Below, piece by piece: positions 1 to 11,640 of a stretch of DNA of 64,000 bases. How positions within the stretch are numbered: position 1 is the stretch's first letter; the number at the start of each line of letters is the position of its first letter. A program made the translations under genes and the position numbers. The stretch is from Cephalopachus bancanus (taxonomy: Eukaryota; Chordata; Mammalia; Primates; Tarsiidae): NCBI GenBank assembly GCA_027257055.1, contig JAPVLO010000055.1:7897501-7961500 (forward strand), in the 5' to 3' direction. A model generated the notes under the pieces. That model saw only the letters and a program-made list of their open reading frames with translations, was not told the origin of the DNA and made no database searches.

Positions 1-103
1 ATATCTTTTTAAATTTCTTGCATGGCAAATATTGATAAGTATAACCTGTACAAACAAAATATAAAGAATTTATGAGACCAAAATGTTTGAGAACCACTGC
101 TGT
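1..103 (+). mobile_element. End of a hAT-type DNA transposon (MER20/MER5-like)
   Basis: The stretch ends at TTTGAGAACCACTG (about 90-103), the typical terminal inverted repeat of the MER20/MER5 group of non-autonomous hAT-Charlie elements. The other end lies outside the window or has decayed. The body is too diverged to name a subfamily. Confidence 0.35.
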
Positions 104-389
104 AGGGAACAGTGAGAGGAAATACTGGAAATGAGTATGCTAAGACTATTTGAAATTTCTAATTGTTTGGATTGTAGGTGAATTTGGTGATAAAAGTCAC
201 TCCCAGTGCTATTAATGTATATTTACAAATTATATTTTTTAAGATATCTAAAAGTTATCGTGATGTATACATAATATTTAAAAAAGTTTTACCAGCATAT
301 ATGCCATTTTTAATTTTACTAAAAAGAATCTTGCATTTGTTGATGACTTGCTACATGCAACACCCTATCCTAAGTGATTTGTATGGAGT

Positions 390-565
390 AATGTGTTTAA
401 TTCTGAAATCAACTCTGTAAGGTTCATATTATTATCCTCGTTTTTTAGATGAGTAGTTTAAAGTAAAAGGAGTTAAGAATTTTTCCCAAGGAAACTCCCA
501 GTAATTGGTAGAAGGCAAATTGAGGAAGTGGATTCCAGAACCTAAGCACACAGTGATAACAGTTA
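390..565 (-). repeat. MIR SINE, antisense
   Basis: Read on the minus strand this follows the MIR core order. On the plus strand it shows ATTATTATCCTCG and a TTTTTTAGATGAG block, then a TTAAG..TTTCCCAAGG block, then a GTAGAAGGCAAATTGAGG..CCAGAACC block. MIR is an ancient tRNA-derived SINE found throughout mammals. Divergence is high, so the ends are approximate. Confidence 0.5.
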
Positions 566-2514
566 CTGTTTGCAAAATGTAATGGACATATTTAGCACCT
601 TCTTTAGTTTATATGCTTTTGAGGAAATGCAATTCTTACATGTAGGCTGAAATTTGGGGTTACAGGCAAAGCAGTCAGTCAGCTGATGCTGGAAGGATGA
701 TTTGCTATCAGTACCGAGACCGCCTTGAGTGCTAGTATCCCAGTGTGTATCTGCTCTATAGAATTTCCCACTTTTTTTGTTAAAACATTAAATGCATATA
801 TTTGTTACATATAACCTATTAAATATATTACTATACATGAACATAATTCTCTAAGTAACATCAGAATTTTCTTTTAATCTCATTATGCTTTAGTCTTCTG
901 ACTAATGAACAGCTAAAGTATTTAACAGTCAGAGAGTCATGCATCTGCAGAAGGGAAAAGAGATGAGCTTGCCAGGTCCTCAGATCTGGTGTCTACCTTT
1001 TAGAATCACTCTAGTGTTTGAACTGGGCCAATTACCCCTGCTCCTCCTGCCCGCTCCGTCCCAGCACCTCCCATATGGCTTTGATTTGGAGGCACTCAAT
1101 TTATCAAAACAGTTTGTTATGTTAAAAAAAAAAAACTATTTGATGTCAAAGAAGCCATATGACCCTTTTTATGTGTACTTTTCCTGGAATAAGAAATCAA
1201 TTTTCTCATTTTAAACAAAGTTGAGACCTAAAGAGACTTGAATCAGTGCTACTTTTATAAGCCCATGAGAAAAAATGCAGTTGGCAAAACACATTACCCC
1301 CTTCATAGCCTTGCGAGTTGTTGGGAGTGGAGGGGACTGCCTCCTAAGAGCTCTCCTCAGTGGTGGGCTTTAATTCTCAGCCTGCTTTGAGCTCCCTTGA
1401 GAACCTGATTTAACAGACTGAGCTCCACATCCTAAGGGTTTGCTTCAGCAAAGTCCTAATTAAAAACCCGAGAATATGAATTCTGACAAGTATACCTGAT
1501 GATTCTGATGCAAGTCTTTAGACCATGATTTAACAACAATGTTGACCCCCACCCCCGTTTAGTAGTCTTTTTTCTGAGAATAATGTTCACTTAATGGTCC
1601 AACCATTCCTCTCCTCCCACCTCACTCTTTAAATATGAATTTGGCACAGGAAACTATGCTCTGCAGACCCACGTTCTTACTGAATACCCAATACATGACA
1701 GTGCCTCCTCAGGATAGAGCTTCAATGGGGTTTCCTTCTAAACTTCAGACTTGGTTTCTGGAGTGCTTGGTTCCCACATGGGATCTTTTTTGTGTGAATT
1801 TTGTGAGTTTTTCTTCCCGTAAGGTTTGCTGCAGACATGTGGTGTAAGAAATGACTTCAGTTCCATCACTGAGCTGTAACTGCTGAGAGGTAGGTGACTC
1901 TGGTAATCTTCATCCCTTCTTGCCAAACAGGCAAGAAGCTTATGCATTAATGGCATTCTTCAGGTCATCCAAATGGGTTCTGTAATGTATGCATACACCG
2001 ATCATGGAGAACCAGTAAGAAGAAAAAGGCCATGGGGAGAGGTCACCAATGTCTCTTTTTCGAATGAACATTCTATTGGTGGCCTGAGACACAAATCTAC
2101 TGCAGCCACTAAGTGAGAGGAAAGCCTATGTACACTGAAGGCTGAGCAAGAGAATGGTGGAGAAAGACAACCAAGCCCTTGGGGTTGATCCATCCACTGG
2201 AGTTATCTCACCTCTCAACCTCCAGTTACTTGAGACAGCAATTTTACTTTCTGTTTAAGCAAACTAGCTTCCCTCGCAAGGTTAATTTTGCTGTTGGTGT
2301 TGTAAGTATCTAACTGAAACAAATAACAATAGAGAAACAAACCTTACCCCGTTGCTCTTTTGTGAGGTCCTCTTCCTAGAGATGGCAATGCAAAACGCTT
2401 ATAAGTGCCTGTTATGGCCTGGACTCTATGATTAGCACTGTCTCTATCTAATAAAATAATCTTTCTGAAGTGTGAGCTTTATTCTTCCTTTTAAATCCGT
2501 CATTCCTGCTGTGG
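566..2514. other. Unassigned non-coding sequence
   Basis: No gene or confident repeat is seen. Short open frames on both strands are under 100 codons and lack recognisable domains. Around 1380-1545 there is a faint resemblance to MER20 (a GATTCTGATGCA block), too weak to call. The rest is AT-rich sequence with no clear structure. Confidence 0.5.
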
Positions 2515-2868
2515 GATTCCTCCCCAAAATTCGTATGTTGAAAACTCTAAGACCTAATGTGATGGTTTTAGAAGGTGGGGCTGTAAGTGGTGATTAGGTC
2601 ATGAGGGTGGAGCTTCATGAAGTAGTGCCCTTATAAGAAGAGAGAGGAGAGGCCATGCATGCTCTCTTTCTGTCTTATGTCATATGAGTATACAACAATA
2701 AGACCATCATCTGCCAACCAGGAAGGAAGTCTTCATTAATAACCTGGACACTTTGGCACCCTGATCTTGGGCTTTGAGCCTCCCACATTGGAAGAAATTA
2801 ATGGCTATTTTTTAAGCTACCCAGTCTATGATATTCCGTTAAAGCAGCCTAAATTGATTAAGACAATA
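2515..2868 (+). mobile_element. Solitary ERVL-MaLR LTR (MST/MLT1-like)
   Basis: The order of blocks matches MaLR solitary LTRs: CCCCAAAATTCGTATGTTGAA near the start, GTGATGGTTTTAGAAGGTGG, GATTAGGTCATGAGGGTGGA, CCTTATAAGAAGAGA, CACTTTGGCACCCTGATCTTG, and an end with AAGCTACCCAGTCTATGATA and a TTAAGACAATA terminus. The internal region is absent, as expected for a solo LTR left by recombination. Subfamily is not resolved by eye. Confidence 0.7.
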
Positions 2869-4089
2869 CCCTTAACATTTTTAAATGTACACTTGACTTA
2901 TTCATAAATCTTGGTTCACAGAACAATATCACTGCCTCACAAAAGTCTTTCCTTTTTTTCTTTTTCATTACTATTTATTTTTAACTTTATCATCATTCCC
3001 ACTTTCACCCCACCATATGCACCACAGACTCCTAGTCTTGAGTTCTGTATGTCTTCCAGTTCAAATGGCCACTGCGTCATATTGAGGGATTACTGTTTCC
3101 AACATCTGCTTGCAGAGAGCATGGGCTGAATTTTGCCAGCCTACCAGGAATAAAAATATTATTTCAATTTGTACAATTTGGATTTCCATGGCTGTAAGTG
3201 ACATCAAGTAGATCTTGGTATACTTTTTAGTTGTTTGTTGTCCTTCTCTGCACATTCTCATTCGTATATTTTGTTGGATTTTTAGGACTTGGTTTAGTGA
3301 CTTGAAAAAGTTCCTTTGACACTTGAGAAGCAGTTTTCTGTTTGTTTAGGTAATATAAATATGTTCTTTCCTAGTTAACTTTGCTTAATTTTATTGAACA
3401 AAATCATTATTTTTAATGTTGTCACAGCTACACATTCCCCTCAAACTTTATTTCAACTATGGTATAAGAAATTCTTTTTTACCCTGCAATCAGAAAAATA
3501 GTCTACTTGATTTTCTATTTGTTTTATAATTTTACGTTTAATTTAAGCACTTAATCTATTTGAAGTTTATTTTAATAAAAAATGTGAAGAAGGAATCCAA
3601 CTTTATTTTTCTTCATATGGCAAATTAATGTTTTAATACCAATTTACTAGATAATGATTGCTTTGCCAGTGAAGAGTGACACCACATATACAACAATCCA
3701 GTTCTGGGTATATTGTATTCTGTTGATCTCTTATTGCACAAAACACACTGTTGTTTACTCATCCCCTTGTTTATTTGTCTTGAACTGGAGCTTTTATATG
3801 TCTTAATAATTAATAGGATGATTCCCCTATCTTTCTTTTCTTTTTCAAACTACTTGTTTCATTTACATTTTAGAATCAGCTCATCAAATTTCTTTATATC
3901 ATCCTGGGATTTTGAAAGAAACTGCATTGAATTTAGATATTAATTTGGGAATTATTTTTAATGGTATATAATCTTATACTTGAAATAACATTTCTATGCT
4001 CCTTTTCATCTTTTAAAAATATATATGCGTATATATTTTAATATTATTTTGTTAATTATTTGTAAATTCTTAGATTTGTATGTTTGTTA

Positions 4090-4176
4090 TTGTATATATA
4101 TATATTTGCATATATATATTTGTATATATATATTTGTATATATATATTTGTATATATATATATATATTTGCATATG
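4090..4176. repeat. AT-rich minisatellite (TATATATATATTTG units)
   Basis: About five imperfect copies of a 14-18 base unit ending TTTG are separated by TA runs. It lies within the old minus-strand L1 and probably expanded from its AT-rich sequence. Confidence 0.9.
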
Positions 4177-4433
4177 AGTTAGTATTTGATATTGTATTTC
4201 CTGATCAATTATTGCCAGTAAAGAGGTGTGCATTTAGATTGTTGTATACTCATTGTATATCAGGCAAAATTGCTAAGCACACTTATACTTTCTAACAATA
4301 TTTGCATTCATTATATTAAGTTTCCTATACAAATAATTTTGTCATCTGTAAACAGTAATTTGTTTTTTATCTTCCTATTTTTTTATTCTCATTAATTTTT
4401 TGTCTTATTATTTGGCTAAATTTTCCACTATAG

Positions 4434-4654
4434 CAGACCTCTCTTGCCTGTGGTTTTGCTTTCCACAGTTTCAATTAGCTGTGGCACAGTACAATAAAAT
4501 ATTTGAGAGACGATGTGACAGAAAAAGATCACATTCTTATAGCATTTATTACAGTATATTGTTAGAATTTTTTTGTTTCATTTATTATTAGTTGCTGTCA
4601 ATCTATTAGTATGCCTAATTTATAAATTTATATACTTTAACATGTGTGTGTGTG

Positions 4655-4698
<44 letters not shown>

Positions 4699-4798
4699 AA
4701 AGAACACACAGTAAGTATAGAGTTTGAGAATATTTGCAGTTTCAGCCTTCCATTAGAGGTCTTGAAATGCATTCCCCACAGATAAGGGGAGACCAGTA
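4434..4798 (+). mobile_element. Non-autonomous TcMar-Tigger (MER2-like)
   Basis: The left end (CTCTCTTGCCTGTGGTTTTG) and the right end (CCCCACAGATAAGGGGAGAC) are inverted versions of each other, as in MER2/Tigger elements. A TA dinucleotide flanks each end (CACTATA before, CCAGTAAAC after), the target duplication of mariner-type transposons. The middle holds the usual filler plus a TG microsatellite. There is no transposase frame. Confidence 0.7.
4642..4695. repeat. (TG)n microsatellite
   Basis: About 27 TG units with one TATA interruption, inside the Tigger element. Confidence 0.97.
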
Positions 4799-4860
4799 AA
4801 CTTTTTTGAACAGCAGCGAACATTCTTGATTTGTTTCTAAAAGAAACGTCAGAAATCCCA

Positions 4861-5744
4861 CCCTAAATATGATGTTGATTGAAAATTTGCAGCAGAAACT
4901 GATTTCCTAGATTTCACATCTCAGCTTTCAATGGAACTCTGGGTAAAGTGGCTCATGTGATCAGGGCTAGACCAGTTAAAGAGACCTGGGTCTGTGGAGA
5001 ACATTTCAAGTGGACGCAAAGAAATTTAGTCTCTGCAAAATCCCCTCCAGAAACCACGATCCCTTCCTACTTCCCCAATCTACATCAAGTCTTACTAGCA
5101 GGGATGGGACAGGGAATTTTGTATCACTAATAGTAAGGTGTTACTAACCTTAGTAAAACCAGGGTTGAGCAAGAACCTAGCGTTATTTACTCCCAGCAGT
5201 GTGAGAGCAGAATAAATATCCACATGGTGTGTTTAGTTTAACCAGATGATCCTGAGAGCTTAAAAAAAACAGCAAAATAAGCTTGTTGTTGAACTACAAA
5301 TGCACCAATACCCAAGGTCCCCCCAGTCTATAAAGGTGTAAGGAGTAAAAAATGTTTGTTTGTTTGTTTTTTAATGGAACTAGCATGAATATGATGAAGA
5401 GGGGTTGATACACTTAAAGACATTCTTGTGGTGGAAAAGAAAAAAAACACAACAGAACGCAGTTACATACAAACAGTGCTCAGATAAAAATAAGGATATT
5501 TCAACTAGATTCTAATATAGAAGATAGTCGACAAAGGAACAGAAATTCTCATACCCTCATCTTGAGAAACTTCTTAACACCCTTGGAAATTAGATGCAAC
5601 TCTAATAAGATTAAATTTCCAATACTTTGCTGAAAGTAAGCGTATAATGAAAATTAAACTACAGAAAAATACATTTACATTCCCTCACACTTGATTTTGT
5701 AGACCAAGGTTGTCAATTTGCATTTGTATTCATTCTTCAAAGCA
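4861..5744. other. Unassigned non-coding sequence
   Basis: Nothing recognised apart from a short (TTTG) run near 5353. No long open frame and no repeat consensus I can name. Confidence 0.5.
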
Positions 5745-5905
5745 GCCTCTAAGAGAGGTTCAGCTATAATCATCATCATTTTGCAGAGAGAAAACCAAAG
5801 TTTAGAGAGATTAGGTGATTTTTTTAAGATTACACAGGTAAGTGTGGCAGAGCCAAGGTACGAATGCAGGCTGTCTAACTCTAAAGGCCACCCCAATTTA
5901 GCCAA
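5745..5905 (-). repeat. MIR SINE, antisense
   Basis: The plus strand carries CATCATCATTTTGCAGAGAG, AGAGAGATTAGGTGATTTTT, ACACAGGTAAGTGTGGCAGAG and GCCAAGGTACGAATGCAGG, the reverse complement of the MIR core in order. Moderate divergence. Confidence 0.65.
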
Positions 5906-6104
5906 TACTCTGAAACTTCTCCTCTACCAGGTATTCAAGTCATCACTTCCCTATGAATTTGCTCCCCAAACATTTAGTTATGTGCTATTCTTCTCTTCTT
6001 TCTTAGTGCTGTGTTCATTCTCAAGTTTCCATAAACCTTTATTGGGGACTATTGCAACAACTTTGTAACATATATGAAGAGTATGCAGGTATGTATATTC
6101 TGTT

Positions 6105-6150
<46 letters not shown>

Positions 6151-6690
6151 TTGAACTGCAATTTAAACTTGGTCAGTAGAATGCTAGATAGAATTTAAGT
6201 TATTCTTTGCTTAGTTTTTAAATTGCTAAATAATATGGCTCAACTTTCAGACTCCTTCAAGAATTAACCAAGAGCATGGCAAATTCAAATATTCCCTGTG
6301 GGAGTTAGAAAACAAGTATTAAAGACTCTGATACACATGCCCCAGGACTGCCTAATGAGCAGGTGAGGTAGATTCACCCACTGTGAATATTGGTAAGATA
6401 CTTTTTCATCCTCTTGGTTGTATCCAAAGGAGAACAAATACTCCTCTGGGTTTGGGTGAAATAGATAAGGGCCTTATAAAATCACATACCCCAAATCCAA
6501 AGAAATCCTGATAGAACCACACTCTCCTGGAGAAATACAGCTTATAACAAAAAATGTTGCTGATACTACACATGTGAATGGTGAGTATGTGAAAAAGATA
6601 AAACAAACAGAAACTGAATTTTAATTCTGCTCCATTAAAATTCAATTTTTCTCATATTAGTTTTCACTTTTCTTTTCTTTTTTTTTCCTG
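5906..6690. other. Unassigned sequence with a (GT)n tract
   Basis: No gene or named repeat is seen. A (GT)21 microsatellite lies at 6107-6148. The remainder is AT-rich. Confidence 0.55.
6107..6148. repeat. (GT)n microsatellite
   Basis: Uninterrupted GT dinucleotides, about 21 units. Confidence 0.98.
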
Positions 6691-6694
6691 CCCT

Positions 6695-7165
6695 CCTTTA
6701 TCTTGTCTTAACCTTAGCTGCATAATAAAATTATCTGGGGAGTTTTTAAAAATACCAGCCGGGCTCGGTGGCTCAGCCTGTAATCCCGCGCCTTCGGGAG
6801 GCTGAGGTGAGTGGATCGCCTCAGCCCACAGGTTCGAGACCCGCCTGGGCAGCGAGACCTCATCTCTACAATAAATCAAAAAATCAGCCGGGCGTGGTAG
6901 CGCATGCCTGTAATTCCGGCTACCCGGAAGGCTGAGGCGGAAGGATTGCCGGAGCCCAGCAGGTCGAGGCTGCGGTGGCTGGGAGCATCCACTGCACTCT
7001 AGTCTGGACTGAGTGAGACTCCAACTCAAAAAAAAAAAAAATACCAATGCAGGACCGTGCTACAAATCAAACACATCCTGACCTCTAGTGTGGACGCTGG
7101 GCAGCATTTCTAAAGGCTCCTCATGGTTCTAATGCACACTTGAGATGGCGAACCCTTGAGACAGC
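6695..7165 (+). mobile_element. hAT-Charlie-like element split by an Alu
   Basis: Before the Alu: CTTAGCTGCATAATAAAATT, ATCTGGGGAGTTTTTAAAAA. After it: ACCAATGCAGGACC through GGCTCCTCATGGTTCTAATG and CACACTTGAGATGGCGAACC. Together these follow the MER20/MER5-type layout, in which the two ends are inverted copies around a CCTGGGGAG/CTCCCCAGG pair. The Alu sits in the middle. Confidence 0.5.
6758..7041 (+). mobile_element. Alu SINE, lineage-specific subfamily
   Basis: Near-complete dimeric Alu with Pol III A box in TGGCTCAGCCTG and B box GGTTCGAGACC at 6831-6841, middle linker, right arm and A tail. Flanking copies of AAAAATACCA mark the target-site duplication. The left arm reads CCTTCGGGAGG. 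The antisense strand is open through the whole element (about 127 codons with flanks), a by-product of the consensus rather than a gene. Confidence 0.93.
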
Positions 7166-7329
7166 ATTGTAGATATATGTGCAAAATATTATATAGAACA
7201 TTATATTTTATGTAAGTTATCAATATTATATTATACTGGGTTTCAATCCATTTTTCCATCTTTATTCATGAGTAAACAATTTTGTGAAAGACCTTTCCAT
7301 GGAGCTGGAACAGATTTGCTCTATCTGCC

Positions 7330-7560
7330 TTCGAAGGAACACTATAGAGAAGTAAGCTAATATATAGCATATCAGCCTTATATATGCTAGTCATTTTAAA
7401 TAAAATATCTAATTTAGTATTCACTATAGCCCTATAAAGTGTTGTTATTCCCATTCATAGATGATAACAGTGAAGCTCAGAAGAAACAAATGCCTTCTCC
7501 TAAGGCCACATCTAGGAAGGACTTGAGACAGGACCATCACCACATTGGAGGGTGCTGCCA
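7330..7560 (-). repeat. MIR SINE, antisense
   Basis: TATAGCCCTATAAAGTGTTG, TTATTCCCATTCATAGATGA, AGTGAAGCTCAGAAG and AAGGCCACATCTAGGAAGGA follow the reversed MIR core. Divergence is high. Confidence 0.55.
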
Positions 7561-7639
7561 GAGATAGGTTCTCATAATTAGAGCAATTGGTCACTGGAAT
7601 GACAGAACGTGGTGAGGTCTTGTCCCAGAGGAAATATTT

Positions 7640-7914
7640 CTGCTGAGGCTTAACATGTGTGCTTATTCTTGGGAAATATCTTCCTTCCTTTTCTGACTGA
7701 TAAACATTCTCTCATCCTTCAAAATCCAGCTCAAAATCACCTCCTCTGAGAATGCATTCTGGCCCCCTTTGTCTTGTATTAAACAGCATTCTGTCCTCAC
7801 CTTCTTTACACTCTGTATTGTATTACATTTCAGTTGTCAACACTTTTGGTACTCCTATTTGACAGCACTCTATTTTTCTATTCCTAGTATAGTGTTCTGC
7901 ACATAGTAAGAACT
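7640..7914 (+). repeat. L2 LINE 3' end
   Basis: CCTTCAAAATCCAGCTCAAA, TCACCTCCTCTGAGAATGCA and TAGTGTTCTGCACATAGTAA match the 3' region of L2. An MLT2-type LTR begins directly after the CACATAGTAAGAACT end. Confidence 0.6.
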
Positions 7915-8452
7915 TGTATCAGTCAGGGTTCTCCAGAGAAACAGAGCCAATGGACGATATGGATATATACATATATATGGTATTAACATACAAATAATAT
8001 TTAATTATAAATATTAAGATTCATTATAAAGAATTGACTTATGGGATTATGAAGGTTGGCAAGTCCCAGGTTTCTAAGGTGAGTCAGCAAGCTGGAGGCC
8101 CAGGAGAGTAGATGGTGTAGCTCAGGTCTGAAGACAGGCAGCCTCAATATCCGGAAAGAGCCAATGTTTCAATTTGTGACTGAAGCCAGAAAAAAGCTAA
8201 TATCCCCCACTTAAAGGCAATCAGGAAGGAAGAATCTGGATATAGTCAGCAGTTTTGTTATATTCAAGCCTTCAGATGATTGGATGAAACCATCCACATT
8301 AAGGATGGCCATCTGCTGTAGTCAGTCTACTGATTTAAATGTTACTCTCATCCAAAAACACTCTGCCAGGAACGCCCAGATTAATATTTGACTAAATATC
8401 TGAGCACCCTGTGACCCAGCCAAGTTGACATAAAATTAGCCATCACAGAACC
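7915..8452 (-). mobile_element. ERVL LTR (MLT2-type), antisense
   Basis: The plus strand starts TATCAGTCAGGGTTCTCCAG and AGAAACAGAGCCAATGG. It continues with GATTATGAAGGTTGGCAAGT, AGCAAGCTGGAGGCCCAGGA, TTGGATGAAACCATCCACAT and GTTACTCTCATCC. It closes with CAAGTTGACATAAAATTAGC and CATCACA. This is the full reversed order of an MLT2 solitary LTR. Near full length, with no internal viral genes attached. Confidence 0.78.
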
Positions 8453-8474
8453 TAACTAACATTAATAAAAACAC

Positions 8475-8568
8475 ATATTCAAGAATCAGTTTATTATTCA
8501 CAGTTTTCCAGAGACAGTAGAGAGGAAGAGAGTGAGTATATGTGTGTATCAATAAATATGTGTATGTG

Positions 8569-8607
<39 letters not shown>

Positions 8608-8965
8608 AGAGAGAGAGATTTACTTTAAGAGACTGGTTCACGTGTTTGTGGGGCTAACTAGTCTGAAACTTATAGGACAGATTCACAGATTGAAAATTAT
8701 CTCAAGATCTGATGTTGCAGTCTTGAGTCCAAAGGCAGTCTAGAGGCAGAATTTTCTTTTCCTTGGAGGATTTCAGTCTTTTTTCTTAAAGCCTGCAACT
8801 GACTGGGGGTGAGGCCTACCCACGTTATGGAAGGTAATCTACTTTACTCAGAGTCTACTAATTTAACTGTTAATAAGACCTAAAAAATATCTTCAAAGCA
8901 ATAATTAGACTGGTGTTCGAGCAAACAACTGAGATTATAGTCCAGGCAACATGATTTACAAAATC
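8475..8965 (-). mobile_element. Second MLT2-like LTR, antisense, diverged
   Basis: A degraded version of the same layout follows the first LTR: an A/T-rich start with a microsatellite, GAGACTGGTTCACGTG, GTCCAAAGGCAG, CTTTACTCAGAGTCTACTAA, TTTAACTGTTAATAAGACC and GTGTTCGAGCAAACAACTGA. It shares orientation with its neighbour, so this may be a tandem pair or two separate insertions. Subfamily is uncertain. Confidence 0.5.
8575..8606. repeat. (TG)n microsatellite followed by (GA)n
   Basis: About 16 TG units followed by six GA units, within the diverged LTR. Confidence 0.97.
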
Positions 8966-8969
8966 AGCT

Positions 8970-11640
8970 GTCATGATCAGTAAAACATGTTGACCTAAAT
9001 TGGTAACATGCAGATTCTGTAGTTTCAAAGTTTTAAGTAATATAAAATCCAGAGCTGCCTCATGTAACTATATACATAATAAACAAAAAACAACCTTTCA
9101 ATAAAAGGATATATTTTTACACCAAAAAGTCTGCGAAAAGACAGATTACCAGAATAAAAGATATTTGAAATATGAATTTCAAAAACACACAAGTGTTTTG
9201 AGCCAGTGCCAGCTTATAGACCACACTTTAGTAAATTTCCATTCTGAGATTCTATGATTCTTTGCATAGGGACTCATCAAAATATATATTTTCCCATTAT
9301 CCTTCTCTCTATCTTTGTACTCTTTCCTCCCTGGTAGTGCTCTTTTTTCTCTTCTCCCCACATTTTCTCCTATCTATGACTTTGGTGGCTTCTATAATTC
9401 TTTCACCAAAGCCATATCTCTTGCAAGGCTTTTGTCTACAAACAACAGTGAAATCAATTCAAATGGGCTTGTCCTATATGAAATTGCATTCTATGAAATC
9501 TAGATGGAAATGGATCTATATTAACTTGATCCAGTAGCTGTCTCAAGATTCTCTTTACTGAGTCCATCAAAGTGTACCTGCCTTCTCCTTGGACTTGTAG
9601 CAAGATGGGTGAAGAAAACACCAGGAGAAGTTAAGAAAAGGTCACTTCCAGGACTTCTTAACAATATAAGGAGAATCTCCCCAGAAGCAAACAGAAAAAT
9701 TCTAATTGGTGCCATTGACCCAAATTGAATCTCATGTTGTTTCTCTTACTAATGAAGGAAGTAGAATTATTCTTAAATCAATAATGTACACTTCTGGAAC
9801 TGAAGAAGTTTCTCATCTTTACTTGGGATGTATGAGATATTGGAAAAATGAATGACTACTAAAGACAAATCAAGATTTTGTTTGAAAGGGAGAAGGAGGA
9901 AGTATAGCTGTTGCATATCAGTCGCCAACAATCTCTACTAGGGCCCAATAGCTATCCAACAACATTTACACAGGCAGTACTTTCCATGCATTCCCCTTCG
10001 AAAAAAGGCTCTTACTTATACAAATAAAAAGTCCTAGATTACTTCCAAAAAGAAGACGACACAGAGTCTTATCTAGTCATTACACCTAGTTCCAAGTTTA
10101 GGGCATTCCTGTGATCTTTCTTCTCATCATGTTCAAATGCCTGGAGTGCCCTGATTATTAATAAATTATGTCTTACTGAGACATTCTACAAGTGTAGTAA
10201 AAAAAGAACACAAGAACTATAAAAACAAACCCAAACCTCCTACTTGGAAAAGAGATGAGTGAGAATTGGCCCACTGTACCTACTAGTCCACCTATCATAA
10301 GCAATTGGGTGATTCTGGCAAGGACTTCTAGCTGTGATAACAATCTGCCTTGTTGGTTTAACCTGGTAAGAGAGCTTTCTATCATCTTCCAGGTAAAATC
10401 TTTCCTTCCCATTGCTTTTGTGGCATATGTCTGATGGCAATGGAAGGTGTTCCTTTTGGGAACTTTATCCAGTGTTGTAGTTCTGCAGGCCTGAAAGTTG
10501 TCTCAGAGTTCAATCATCATATGCTCTTCATAACTTACAACTGGTTTCAAAGCAGCACATTTCTTTTTGAGATCTGGTAGCCTTCAAGAATATAAGGCTT
10601 TTTGTCAAGTCCATGACGTAGTACAAGAACCTAAGGTAGAGTCAGATCAAATGTTTGAGGTTGAACATTTGAAGCTGAGCATTTAACAATAATACTTTGT
10701 GCACTGCCTTTCTCTTGAGTGCTTTGAGTAATATTTGCTCTCTCTGTTTTTTTGTTTTTTTTGTTTTTTTTTTTGGCTTTTGCCTCTAGTCATTTTGAAA
10801 ACTGTCAGTTCCAGGAGTGGAAAAATATGCTCCTTGCTCTCAGTCAATATCTCAGGTGCATCTTGACAAGGAGGATCAGCTTTTATAAAAATGGAGAACC
10901 CTAAATTGGCAGGGAATGGGGGAGAGAATTGGGGTAGCAGGGGAGGTGACAGAAATGCCTATTGATACTAACTTAACCTTGTGATGCTTGCTATTATTTT
11001 TTAAATGTTTCAATACTTCTAAAAGCCAGCTTTAAAATTTTGAGTTGTCATTTGCAACCAAAGATGGTCATATTTTGGAAAATCATAGGGTTTTATTTCC
11101 TCCTCTCTAAGGTTATCATCGCTTTACACAGGATTTTATTGGTGACTGCATGAGGTAGTCAACATACATTAAAATCCAGATTTTTTTCCCCAAAGGTCAT
11201 TACATAAAAATGACTCAAGTTTCCATGGTCATTACAGAGTATTGCTTTGATATAAGAAATATTGCCAAAAGCCCATTTCAGAGAAATAGATTCCCCACTT
11301 CCTCTACCTCTTTCACTTAGAATCTTTCTCCATTTCAGGGCCTGTTATCTGCAGCTACTCATTTTCAGGTATCAAATTTAGTAGGTTGCAAACAACAGAA
11401 AAAAGAATATGGATACTTCTTTTATCAAACTCCTGGTGAGAGAGCAATGCTCTAGAAAATATATTATGAAAATATTACTTAAGAAAAAAGGAGCATATAG
11501 CACATTCTTAGACGTGATTTGAGGTTATAGCAGAGAACTCTGCATATTCTTAATGAAGACAGTTATGTACCCATACCATTCATTAACACAAAGATTTCCT
11601 CTTATAACCACTATAGTAGGCAAATTATAAAAATAAAGGA
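8970..11640. other. Unassigned non-coding sequence
   Basis: About 2.7 kb with no gene and no repeat I can name. Open frames are short (up to about 90 codons) and without domains. A T/G-rich run lies at 10748-10775. Composition is ordinary, AT-rich. Confidence 0.5.

Larger units (their letters stand above)
3150..4860 (-). mobile_element. Old L1 ORF2/3' fragment, antisense, split by a Tigger
   Basis: The plus strand shows the complement of the L1 ORF2 C-terminal half in the right order. There is a CATGGCTGTAAGTGACATC block, then frame-shifted ORF2 text, then AACTGCATTGAATTTAGAT, and GTCATCTGTAAACAGTAATTTG near 4340. The matching text resumes after 4798 with TTTTTTGAACAGCAGCGAAC, so the element at 4434-4798 interrupts it. 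No usable frame survives. High divergence suggests an L1M-age copy. Confidence 0.65.

Noticed and set aside
1385..1545. MER20-like transposon
   Set aside because: Only one short block matches and neither end is recognisable.
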